A stretch of 6,523 nt of DNA from JAWWBG01 sp033721095 (GCA_033721095.1 JAWWBG010000152.1:1-6523), one strand, 5' to 3'; numbered from the stretch's first letter, positions 1 through 5,411 are shown. Notes: a model not told the origin generated them from the letters alone. Numbers and translations: made by a program.

Positions 1-270
1 AACATCGGCTACATCAGCGGCGCCCTCAAGCACTTCTTCGACACCGTCTACTACCCGGTCATGGACGAGACGGAGGGACGGCCGTACGGCGCGTTCGTCC
101 ATGGCAATCTCGACACCGTGGGCGCCGTGCGGGCGATCGAGTCGATCACCAAGGGGATGGGCTGGCGCAAGGCCGCCGACCCGGTCGAGGTGATGGGGGA
201 CCCGTCCACCGCCGATCTCGAGGCCTGCTGGAACCTCGGCGCGACGCTCGCAGCCACCCTCAGCTCCTGA
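1..270 (+). CDS. Flavodoxin / NAD(P)H-dependent FMN reductase family protein, 3' part
   Basis: The frame is open from the first base and ends at TGA 268-270, giving the last 89 residues; the start lies outside the window. The visible N-end reads NIGYISGALKHFFD followed by TVYYP. This matches the flavodoxin-fold segment 'N-x-G-x-x-S-G-x-L-K-x-F-F-D', where the flavin-binding loop after beta-strand 3 leads into a helix. The later AFVHGNLDTVGAVRAIE fits the next strand, loop and helix, where these proteins often have a glycine-rich turn. Family knowledge: such proteins bind FMN non-covalently and act as cytoplasmic electron carriers or quinone/azo reductases. The N-terminal phosphate-binding loop, which would separate flavodoxin from NADPH-dependent FMN reductase, is missing. 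The last 11 bases overlap the convergent hydrolase gene. An internal ATG at 61 is not a plausible start because the conserved motif lies before it. Confidence 0.8.
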   Translation, partial: NIGYISGALKHFFDTVYYPVMDETEGRPYGAFVHGNLDTVGAVRAIESITKGMGWRKAADPVEVMGDPSTADLEACWNLGATLAATLSS

Positions 271-949
271 GGTCGAGCAGGGACTCGATGGCCGAAACGA
301 CAATGTCAGGCTGTGTCCGGATGGCGAGATGGTTCGCATCGACTCGGAAACGGGGCCAGCCTCGCCGTCCCGCCTCCTCGTACTCGGCGTCGTAGGCCTG
401 GCTCAGTTGCAGATAGGCGCAATCAAGGTCTGTCCAATCCGCCGGCACCGGCACGGACTCGTCGTGAAACGAGCGTGGAAGGACGGGCATCTCCGACAGG
501 AGCTCCGCACGTTCCTCTTCATCTGGAAGGAGCTCGGCGGCCACCTCATCCGGCCACCAGTGCAACCATCTCCGCAGCTCTCCGCCCACGGTCTGCGCGT
601 CGAGCAGGGCGCGCAACCGCTCGGAGGTCTCGTGTGCCCCCGAGGCTGGCGGGATGACCGCGTCGACGAAGAGGAGGGACACCCGGCGATCCGACAACCG
701 TTCGCCGACGGCCGGCAGGAATGCTCCGGCGCCGGAATGCCCAACGACCGCGACGGCTCCCGAGAGCTGCGTGCCGGCTGCGGACGCCCCGGTGACGAAA
801 GCGCGCCACATCGGGGAGGGAGCCGAGGCCACAAACGTCAGGTCAGGGAGCGCAACCTCGTGCCCATGCTCTCGCAGCAGGTCGGCCGCGCGGGTCCCCA
901 TTCCTGGGCCAACCAGCGGACTGTGAACGAGCAGGACGGAGGTTGCCAT
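260..949 (-). CDS. Alpha/beta-hydrolase fold protein
   Basis: This encodes 229 residues. The protein opens with a hydrophobic strand (ATSVLLVHSPLVGPG, residues 2-16), where alpha/beta hydrolases carry the oxyanion-hole loop. It has a nucleophile elbow GHSGAG at 70-75 (Ser72), an acidic candidate in the strand LLFVDAVIPP (Asp96), and a late histidine in NHLAIRTQP (His207). These give a plausible Ser-Asp/Glu-His triad. The acid is uncertain because Asp96 lies earlier than the usual position after strand 7. The middle (122-150) is rich in Trp and acidic residues and probably forms a small lid. There is no signal peptide, so it is likely cytoplasmic. Substrate is unknown; esterase or thioesterase activity is possible. 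About a quarter of its first 39 codons end in A or T, more than in the LLM gene at 3835. It is transcribed toward the flavodoxin-like gene, and the two 3' ends overlap. No good Shine-Dalgarno precedes the ATG at 949. Confidence 0.82.
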   Translation of the reverse strand: MATSVLLVHSPLVGPGMGTRAADLLREHGHEVALPDLTFVASAPSPMWRAFVTGASAAGTQLSGAVAVVGHSGAGAFLPAVGERLSDRRVSLLFVDAVIPPASGAHETSERLRALLDAQTVGGELRRWLHWWPDEVAAELLPDEEERAELLSEMPVLPRSFHDESVPVPADWTDLDCAYLQLSQAYDAEYEEAGRRGWPRFRVDANHLAIRTQPDIVVSAIESLLDLRS

Positions 950-1022
950 CGCGATGCCACACTACTGACGCCTGGATACCGCCGGTACGGTCCGCGCTCC
1001 AAGGGCGACCCCCGGAGTTGGC
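950..1022. promoter_or_regulatory. Divergent spacer between hydrolase and SDR genes
   Basis: This 73-base spacer must hold start signals for both the leftward hydrolase and the rightward SDR gene. On the minus strand TAGTGT (964-959) fits the actinobacterial -10 consensus TANNNT and ends 9 bases before the hydrolase ATG, so the mRNA could be nearly leaderless. On the plus strand TACGGT (986-991) is a possible -10, with CTGACG (965-970) as a weak -35 at a short 15-base spacing. A small inverted repeat, TACCG-C-CGGTA, lies at 977-987 between them. GGAG at 1014-1017 is a good ribosome binding site, five bases before the SDR ATG. The promoter calls are pattern matches only. Confidence 0.35.
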
Positions 1023-1820
1023 ATGATCCTCGAACGATTTCGCGTGGACGATCGCGTCGCGATCGTGACCGGTGCCGGGCGGGGGATCGGCCGCGGGTCG
1101 GCGCTGGCGCGTGCCGAAGCCGGCGCGGACGTCGTGATCTCGGCCCGGACCCCCGAGCAGTTGGAGGAGGTCGCAGCCGAGGTCGAAGGGCTCGGTCGGC
1201 GTGCCCTGGCTGTCCCGGCTGACCTCATGGACACCGCAGCTGTTGCGGCCCTGGCCGACCGGGCCGTCGAGGAGTTCGGGCGAATCGATGTCGTCGTCAA
1301 CAACGTCGGCGGCACGATGCCCAACATGTTCATGACGACGACCGAGGAATTCCTCGAGGAGGCCTTCCACTTCAACGTCACGACGGCGTTCGCGTTGACC
1401 AAGGCAGCCACGCCGCACCTGGTGAAGCAGGGTGGCTCGGTGGTCAACATCTCGTCGGCCATGGGGCGTTTCGCGGACCGCGGCTACCTCGCCTACGGGA
1501 CGGCCAAGGCAGGGCTCGCACACTTCACCCGGCTGGCGGCCCGCGACCTCGCGCCGAAGGTGCGTGTGAACGCGCTCGCGGTCGGATCCGTGCGGACCTC
1601 CGCCCTGGACATCGTGGCGTCCAACGACGACATCCGAACCGAGCTCGAGGAGAAGACCCCGCTCAAGCGCCTCGGTGAGGTCGAGGACATCGCCGCCGCG
1701 GTCCTGTGGCTGGCCAGCGACGCGGGCTCGTTCATGACCGGCAAGGTCATCGAGATCGACGGCGGCCTCCAGGAACCGAATCTCAACCTCAACCTCCCCG
1801 ACATCGAACCCGCCGACTGA
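1023..1820 (+). CDS. SDR family NAD(P)-dependent oxidoreductase
   Basis: This is a 265-residue classical short-chain dehydrogenase/reductase, the normal length for the family. The cofactor loop TGAGRGIG is at 16-23, followed by the strand ADVVISAR (35-42). NNVG at 93-96 replaces the commoner NNAG. The catalytic set is complete: Asn118, Ser145 (in VNISSAMG), Tyr158 and Lys162 (YGTAK). The C-end has the usual SxFMTGKVIEIDGG block (236-248). Family knowledge: these enzymes interconvert alcohols and ketones on small molecules, steroids or acyl-CoAs, using NAD(H) or NADP(H). No acidic residue sits right after the second strand; Arg42 there hints at NADP(H), which is an inference. NNVGGTMPN and the tail with PNLNLNLPD recall, from memory, an uncharacterised mycobacterial SDR group. 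The usual Pro in NAxxPG is Val187. The ATG is supported by GGAG at 1014-1017. The gene lies 41 bases ahead of the Ddn-like gene. Confidence 0.95.
   Translation: MILERFRVDDRVAIVTGAGRGIGRGSALARAEAGADVVISARTPEQLEEVAAEVEGLGRRALAVPADLMDTAAVAALADRAVEEFGRIDVVVNNVGGTMPNMFMTTTEEFLEEAFHFNVTTAFALTKAATPHLVKQGGSVVNISSAMGRFADRGYLAYGTAKAGLAHFTRLAARDLAPKVRVNALAVGSVRTSALDIVASNDDIRTELEEKTPLKRLGEVEDIAAAVLWLASDAGSFMTGKVIEIDGGLQEPNLNLNLPDIEPAD
1048..1066. repeat. Perfect 9-1-9 inverted repeat inside the SDR coding start
   Basis: The arms ACGATCGCG (1048-1056) and CGCGATCGT (1058-1066) flank a single T and are perfect reverse complements. The repeat covers residues 9-15 of the SDR protein, beginning 25 bases after the first base of the ATG. 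The codons (gac gat cgc gtc gcg atc gtg) are ordinary high-GC choices for a conserved strand, so chance is a serious explanation. It could also be an operator inside the gene or a hairpin close to the start codon. The symmetry is certain; a function is not shown. Confidence 0.3.
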
Positions 1821-1861
1821 GGGCCCCGAACTAGCGTGACCGGCGAGCGGATGGGATTCTC

Positions 1862-2374
1862 ATGGCGTTGATCGAACGGCGATACAGCCCGGCACGTGGC
1901 CGCGAGATGACGACCTACGAGGCGCTTGCCGAGAAATTCGCCATGAGCCGCATGGGGTACTGGTACCTGCTGCGCCTCGCACCACGCTTGGATCGGTTCC
2001 TCATCCCGCGCACGAACGGGAAGTGGAGCTCGACCGGCAAGGGCATGGTCGGGCTGCTGACGTGCACCGGCGCCAAGAGCGGTGAGGAACGGACCCTCCC
2101 GCTCACGGCCATGCGTCGCGAGGACCATTGGCTGCTCGCGGGCTCGAACTATGGCCGTGAGAAGGCACCGCCGTGGGTCCACAACCTGCGCGCCAACCCG
2201 ACGTGCGAATGGGAGCACAGCCGAGGCCGCCAGCCAATGGTCGCCACCGAACTCACCGGGGATGAGCGCGACGAGGCCTTCGACTGGATCAAGGACTTCT
2301 ACGCCGGCTACGCCCGGTACGAGCAGATGGCGTCACACCGCACGATCGCCGTCTTCCGCCTCGACCCCGCCTGA
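1862..2374 (+). CDS. Nitroreductase/quinone reductase family (Ddn-like, F420-dependent) protein
   Basis: This encodes 170 residues of the deazaflavin-dependent nitroreductase family (F420H2-quinone reductase fold, split beta-barrel). The characteristic order is visible: LLTCTGAKSGEERTLPL (65-81, the 'TTGRKSG-x-R-x-x-P-L' cofactor motif), a strand ending in LLAGSNYG (91-98), then PPWVHNLRANP (103-113). The end is the aromatic segment FYAGYARYEQMASHRTIAVFRLDP (146-169). Family knowledge: members such as mycobacterial Ddn bind F420 and reduce quinones or nitro compounds, and Ddn associates with the membrane. Residues 31-48 form an aromatic/hydrophobic helix (MGYWYLLRLAPRLDRFLI) that could touch the membrane. 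No clear Shine-Dalgarno precedes the ATG at 1862. Met16 (ATG at 1907) is an alternative start that would keep all conserved parts. The natural acceptor is unknown. It may be co-transcribed with the SDR gene. Confidence 0.92.
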   Translation: MALIERRYSPARGREMTTYEALAEKFAMSRMGYWYLLRLAPRLDRFLIPRTNGKWSSTGKGMVGLLTCTGAKSGEERTLPLTAMRREDHWLLAGSNYGREKAPPWVHNLRANPTCEWEHSRGRQPMVATELTGDERDEAFDWIKDFYAGYARYEQMASHRTIAVFRLDPA

Positions 2375-2436
2375 GGCAGTCCGAACCGGGACCCGTGGCT
2401 CTGTTCGGGAGGGATCCGCGCTGCCATCCTGACCCA

Positions 2437-2889
2437 ATGGAACGGGTTTCTGTCGCTCGTGCCGTGGCGCTCACGGCCATCGTGTCTGTTCTCGTCGTCA
2501 TCCTGGCCCACGACATCTATGGACGGGAGTGGGATCTCGCGTCTGTCGAAGGCCGATGGAATGAGGCCGGAATCCTGACCTACTCGATGGAGCTGCAGGT
2601 CTGCCCGTCGTATATGTGCGAGCACTGGAAAGTCGCAGTCGACGGGGGGCGTGTCGAAGCAGAGGCGATAGCGGCGGAGCCGTGGTCGCAGCCCCCCACC
2701 GTTGATGTCTTGCTGGCGGCGGCGCGGTCCTTTCTGCGCGAGTACGACGGACTGCTCCCGTGGCGTCGTGTGACGGTCGAGATCGAGGTGAATGGCGACG
2801 GCGTCCCCGTCAGCGCGTTCCTCGATGGGCCCGGAATCGAAGAGGAATACAGCTGGCACATCGACGTCTTCGAGACGAGAGCACCCTGA
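2437..2889 (+). CDS. Small membrane-anchored or exported protein, DUF6174-like
   Basis: From ATG 2437 this encodes 150 residues. A GTG at 2395 in the same frame would add 14 residues (ending in HPDP) and bury the hydrophobic start, so 2437 is preferred. Residues 7-24 (ARAVALTAIVSVLVVILA) form one membrane helix or uncleaved signal anchor, with Arg residues before it. The rest should lie outside the cell. The outer part contains RWNEAGILTYSMELQV (40-55), two cysteines (Cys56, Cys61) that could form a disulfide, VAVDGGRVEAEA (67-78), and a C-end VTVEIEVNGDGVPVSAFLD (112-130). This resembles the layout of DUF6174 proteins: W-x(n)-Y, cysteine pair, V-x-G-x-V, then a strand with G-x-P and D. The match is from memory and tentative. 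No enzymatic motif is seen. Fifteen of its first 45 codons end in A or T, against 4 of 45 in the LLM gene. It ends 13 bases from the convergent fdhD. Confidence 0.7.
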   Translation: MERVSVARAVALTAIVSVLVVILAHDIYGREWDLASVEGRWNEAGILTYSMELQVCPSYMCEHWKVAVDGGRVEAEAIAAEPWSQPPTVDVLLAAARSFLREYDGLLPWRRVTVEIEVNGDGVPVSAFLDGPGIEEEYSWHIDVFETRAP

Positions 2890-2902
2890 TGGCTCTGGAC
2901 AC

Positions 2903-3766
2903 TCAGCTGGTCGTTATCCGGTCGGGGTGGGTGTAGACGTTGCCGGCGCCGTCGCGCAGGAACGCGATCAGCGTCACGCCGAAGCGTTCCGCCGTCTCGA
3001 TCGCGAGGCTCGAGGGCGCACTGACCGCGGCAAGCACGGGCACGCCGGCCGCCGCCGCCTTCTGGACCAGCTCGAACGACGCACGACCGGACACCAACAC
3101 CGGCCCGTCCAGGGGCAACCGATCCTCCAGCAGCGCCCAACCCACCAGTTTGTCCATCGCGTTGTGGCGGCCGACGTCCTCGCGAACCTCGACCAGCCTT
3201 CCGTCTGCGTCGAACAGCGCCGCAGCGTGCAGGCCGCCGGTGCTGCCGAACACGTCCTGGGCGGCCGACAGCTGGATGGGGAGCTTGGCGAGGACGTCGG
3301 CATCGAAGCGGGCTCTCGACGCGACGGGCTGGAGCCCGCGATCGGCCAGGTCGTCGAGGCTCTGTGACCCGCACACGCCGCACGCTGACGTGACGTGGAA
3401 GTGGCGGTCCAGCCGATCCATCGTCGCCGGTGCCGGGCCGCGCAGGTCGACCGTGACCACGTTGTACTGCTGTTCCTCCGACAGGCTCCGGTCCACGCAG
3501 TAGCGGGCCTGCAGCAGCTGGTCGCGTGACCGGAGGATCCCCTCGCCGTGAAGGAACCCGACGGCCAGCTCGACGTCATTGCCCGGCGTTCTCATCGTCA
3601 CGGACGTGACCGTTCGCGCACCATCTGCCGACACGCGGATCTCGAGTGGCTCCTCCGTCGCGACCCAGTCCTCGCGCGGCGCCCCGCCGTCGAGGGCGCG
3701 GTGCTGCGCGCGCGATCGGGGCCCCGGCCGGGGTCGGCTCTCGGGCACGTGGAGGGGGAGTTCCAT
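2903..3766 (-). CDS. fdhD: FdhD, formate dehydrogenase accessory sulfurtransferase
   Basis: This encodes 287 residues, full length for the family. FdhD takes sulfur from a cysteine desulfurase and passes it to the molybdenum or tungsten bis-MGD cofactor, which formate dehydrogenases need for activity; it acts in the cytoplasm. Visible signatures are EEPLEIRV (38-45), the TPGNDVELAVGFLHGEGI region (60-77), the sulfur-carrying motif CGVC (Cys129, Cys132), FGSTGGLHAAALF (173-185), EDVGRHNAMDKLVG (196-209), SGRASFELVQKA (226-237) and SAPSSLAIETAERFGVTLIAF (249-269). The N-terminal 33 residues are rich in Arg and Pro and look unstructured; a GTG at codon 7 is an alternative start. No formate dehydrogenase, MobA or molybdopterin gene is in the window, so the client enzyme is elsewhere. 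The gene is divergent from the LLM oxidoreductase and convergent with the small membrane protein. Confidence 0.97.
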   Translation of the reverse strand: MELPLHVPESRPRPGPRSRAQHRALDGGAPREDWVATEEPLEIRVSADGARTVTSVTMRTPGNDVELAVGFLHGEGILRSRDQLLQARYCVDRSLSEEQQYNVVTVDLRGPAPATMDRLDRHFHVTSACGVCGSQSLDDLADRGLQPVASRARFDADVLAKLPIQLSAAQDVFGSTGGLHAAALFDADGRLVEVREDVGRHNAMDKLVGWALLEDRLPLDGPVLVSGRASFELVQKAAAAGVPVLAAVSAPSSLAIETAERFGVTLIAFLRDGAGNVYTHPDRITTS

Positions 3767-3834
3767 GGTGTGCTCGACGCTACATGCGCCGTCCAGTTCG
3801 GGTTCGAGGCAGTTGGCCTGCCAGACTCGCGCCC
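3767..3834. promoter_or_regulatory. Divergent spacer between fdhD and the LLM gene
   Basis: This 68-base spacer separates two genes that start in opposite directions. On the minus strand TAGCGT (3782-3777) fits the -10 consensus TANNNT and ends 10 bases before the fdhD ATG, similar to the TAGTGT placed 9 bases before the hydrolase ATG. On the plus side no Shine-Dalgarno lies at the usual distance from the LLM ATG; the nearest GAGG (3806-3809) is about 25 bases away. An imperfect inverted repeat, AGTTGGC (3811-3817) against GCCAGACT (3820-3827, one bulged base), sits just upstream of that ATG and could form a hairpin or a binding site. These are pattern matches, not demonstrated sites. Confidence 0.3.
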
Positions 3835-4671
3835 ATGAAGTTCGGGATCACGTTCGGGCAGCTCCACAACGCGGTGTGGGCCGATGCTGCCATCGCCGCC
3901 GACGAGCTCGGCTACGAGTCGGTCTGGATGCCCGAGCACCTCGTGCTTCCGACAACGATGGAGGGGGAGCTGATCCCGGGGGAGGAGCACCCGCCCGTCA
4001 ACCCGGCCACCCCTGTCGTCGACGCGTGCGCGTGGCTGTCCTGGATCGCCGGTCAGACCGAGCGCATCCGGCTCGGCACGTTCGTCTACCTCCTGGCCAT
4101 CCGCCACCCCTTCGTGGGGGCACGGGCCTTCGCAACGCTGGACCTCGTTTCCAACGGCCGGGCCGAGGTCGGGGTCGGTGCCGGCTGGCTGCGCACCGAG
4201 TGGCAGGCGGTCGGGCTCGACCCCCGGGGCCGGGGCAAGCGCCTGGACGAAGCGATCGACCTGGTCCGGCGCCTGTGGACCGAGGAACGAATCAGCGCGG
4301 ACGGCCCGACCTGGTCCTTCGACGAGGTGATGTTTGAGCCCAAGCCGGTCCAGTCGCCACCGCCGATCATCGTCGGTGGCGAGTCCCAAGCCGCGCTTCG
4401 CCGGGCGGCCACGCGTGGGGATGGCTGGATCGGGATGTCCCACACGCCTGACTCGGCGGCCGCGTCGGTACGGCAGCTGGAGGAGCTTCGTGCCGAGGCC
4501 GATCGGGCCGACGAGCCCTTCGTGGTCACGGTCATGGGGCAGGTGGTCGACGACGGCGACGTGACCGCCTTTGCCGACGCCGGCGTGGACCGGCTGATCG
4601 TCGTGCCCTGGGCGTCTTCACGCACTGCCCTCGAGGACATGCAAACCTTCGCGACCCGCTGGATCGCCTGA
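3835..4671 (+). CDS. LLM class F420-dependent oxidoreductase
   Basis: This encodes 278 residues from ATG 3835. The frame stays open upstream to 3646, but that part is Arg/Pro/Gly-rich and overlaps fdhD on the other strand, while MKFGITFG is the classic start of this family. Luciferase-like TIM-barrel markers follow in order: AADELGYESVWMPEHLVLP (21-39), TERIRLGTFVYLLAIRHPF (75-93), ATLDLVSNGRAEVGVGAGWL (100-119), LVRRLWTEE (143-151), and PPPIIVGGESQAALRRAA (175-192) with GDGWIG (195-200). This resembles the Rv2161c-type subfamily of F420-dependent oxidoreductases (from memory). Family knowledge: these enzymes use F420 or FMN to oxidise or reduce small organic substrates in the cytoplasm. FMN use cannot be excluded from sequence alone. 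The substrate is unknown. It probably forms an operon with the next gene, 13 bases downstream. Confidence 0.94.
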   Translation: MKFGITFGQLHNAVWADAAIAADELGYESVWMPEHLVLPTTMEGELIPGEEHPPVNPATPVVDACAWLSWIAGQTERIRLGTFVYLLAIRHPFVGARAFATLDLVSNGRAEVGVGAGWLRTEWQAVGLDPRGRGKRLDEAIDLVRRLWTEERISADGPTWSFDEVMFEPKPVQSPPPIIVGGESQAALRRAATRGDGWIGMSHTPDSAAASVRQLEELRAEADRADEPFVVTVMGQVVDDGDVTAFADAGVDRLIVVPWASSRTALEDMQTFATRWIA

Positions 4672-4684
4672 CCCGGAGCGACCG

Positions 4685-5308
4685 ATGCCCGTGCTCGACC
4701 TGCCGACCCTCGTGGCTCCCGGCCGCACGGCCATCGTTGCCTCCGAGATGCAGAAAGGCGTGATCGGCGACGAGGCCATCTTTCCTCAGTTGGCCACCAT
4801 CGCCCGCGAGGACGGGATCGCCACGGCCGCCGCGAACCTGTTCGACGCGGCCCGTGCCGTCGACGTCACCGTCATCCACTGCCTGGCCACGCGCCGAACC
4901 GACAACAAGGGCAGCAACAACAACGGGAGGATCTTCGGTGCGGCCGCCAAGTCCCCGGTACGTCTCGAACCCGGGTCCCGTGCGGCGGAGGTCGTGGACG
5001 AGCTGACTCCCCATCCCGACGACATCGTCATGGACCGGCTCCACGGGCTCGGACCCATGGCCGGGACGGGCCTGGACCGGGTCCTGCGCAACCTCGGGGC
5101 ACAGACCGTGATCGTGGTCGGTGTCTCGGTGAACGTTGCGCTGACCAACCTGACGATGGACCTGGTCAACCACGGTTTCGACGTGGTCCTCGTCCGTGAC
5201 GCCATCGCCGGCGTGCCCCGTGACTACGCCAACGCGCTCCTCGACAACACGCTGTCGTTGCTCGCCACCATCACGACGTCGAAGGAGATCACGGCTGCCT
5301 GGGCCTGA
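4685..5308 (+). CDS. Isochorismatase-like (cysteine hydrolase fold) protein with altered catalytic triad
   Basis: This encodes 207 residues, the usual length for the isochorismatase-like hydrolase family. The fold is clear: first strand TAIVASEMQKGVIG (15-28), the strand VDVTVIHC (59-66), DIVMDRLHGLGPMAGTGLD (113-131), LGAQTVIVVGVSVNVALTN (137-155), and GFDVVLVRDAIAG (164-176). Classic members use Asp, Lys and Cys in 'D-x-Q', 'V-x-K' and 'G-x-x-T-N-x-C'. Here the aligned positions hold Glu21, Arg118 and Ala152, so normal cysteine hydrolysis is not expected. Cys66 is the only cysteine and is not in the active-site position. From memory, other actinobacterial proteins annotated as cysteine hydrolases have similar changes, so this may be a real subfamily with another activity or a binding role. 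GGAG at 4675-4678 lies six bases before the ATG, and the LLM gene ends 13 bases upstream, so co-transcription is likely. Confidence 0.88.
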   Translation: MPVLDLPTLVAPGRTAIVASEMQKGVIGDEAIFPQLATIAREDGIATAAANLFDAARAVDVTVIHCLATRRTDNKGSNNNGRIFGAAAKSPVRLEPGSRAAEVVDELTPHPDDIVMDRLHGLGPMAGTGLDRVLRNLGAQTVIVVGVSVNVALTNLTMDLVNHGFDVVLVRDAIAGVPRDYANALLDNTLSLLATITTSKEITAAWA

Positions 5309-5311
5309 TCC

Positions 5312-5344
5312 GCGAGGTTTTCTGGGCACCGGCACCCACCTCGC
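5312..5344 (+). terminator. Possible hairpin terminator after the isochorismatase-like gene
   Basis: GCGAGGT (5312-5318) and ACCTCGC (5338-5344) are perfect reverse complements, separated by a 19-base loop. Inside it, GGG (5324-5326) and CCC (5335-5337) can extend the pairing. The hairpin begins four bases after the stop codon and ends before the palindromic operator, where a transcript end would be useful. There is no T-run after it, which is common for actinobacterial terminators but lowers certainty. It could instead only stabilise the mRNA end. Confidence 0.4.
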
Positions 5345-5354
5345 CTGACCCTGA

Positions 5355-5377
5355 GAATCTGACGGGTCGTCAGATTC
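5355..5377. promoter_or_regulatory. Perfect 10-3-10 palindrome, probable TetR operator
   Basis: The arms GAATCTGACG (5355-5364) and CGTCAGATTC (5368-5377) are exact reverse complements around a GGT spacer. The centre is 46 bases before the ATG of the TetR gene. TetR dimers bind such symmetrical sites, usually overlapping their own promoter. A TAGCCT (5384-5389), fitting the -10 consensus TANNNT, lies just downstream, and the left arm contains CTGACG (5359-5364), a possible -35 at a 19-base spacing. Occupancy would therefore block the promoter. From memory, operators with a CTGAC/GTCAG core recur upstream of actinobacterial TetR and acyl-CoA metabolism genes. The symmetry is certain; binding by this regulator is inferred. 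Confidence 0.8.
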
Positions 5378-5389
5378 CGCCGGTAGCCT
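5359..5389 (+). promoter_or_regulatory. Candidate promoter of the TetR gene
   Basis: CTGACG (5359-5364) matches four of six bases of the TTGACA -35 box. TAGCCT (5384-5389) fits the TANNNT -10 box common in actinobacteria. The spacing of 19 is slightly long. A transcript would start near 5396 and carry a short leader with GAGGG at 5404-5408 before the ATG at 5412. The -35 box lies within the palindrome, consistent with autorepression. Confidence 0.4.
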
Positions 5390-5411
5390 TGTTGGCGTCG
5401 CGTGAGGGCAC

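Noticed and set aside
965..970. CTGACG half site upstream of the SDR gene, matching one core of the TetR operator
   Set aside because: There is no matching CGTCAG at the right spacing. A six-base match is expected by chance in this window, and others occur inside coding regions.
329..1222. 297-residue open frame on the plus strand
   Set aside because: It runs antisense to the alpha/beta-hydrolase and into the SDR gene in the wrong frame; it is rich in Arg and Gly with no domain.
1493..2218. 241-residue open frame on the minus strand
   Set aside because: It lies antisense to the SDR and Ddn-like genes, whose conserved motifs settle the coding strand.
2308..2859. 183-residue minus-strand frame opposite the small membrane protein
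   Set aside because: The plus-strand frame has a clear membrane helix and a domain-like pattern, while the minus frame has neither and cuts into the Ddn-like gene.
3718..3733. Overlapping GGGGCCCC and CCCCGGCCGGGG palindromes
   Set aside because: They fall in the Arg/Pro/Gly-rich N-terminal coding part of fdhD and consist only of G and C; such runs arise readily from these codons.
3646..3834. 63-residue N-terminal extension of the LLM protein
   Set aside because: The extension is Arg/Pro/Gly-rich, overlaps fdhD, and precedes the canonical MKFGITFG start.
3598..4443. 281-residue open frame on the minus strand
   Set aside because: It overlaps the LLM gene and the start of fdhD, both well supported, and shows no family motifs.
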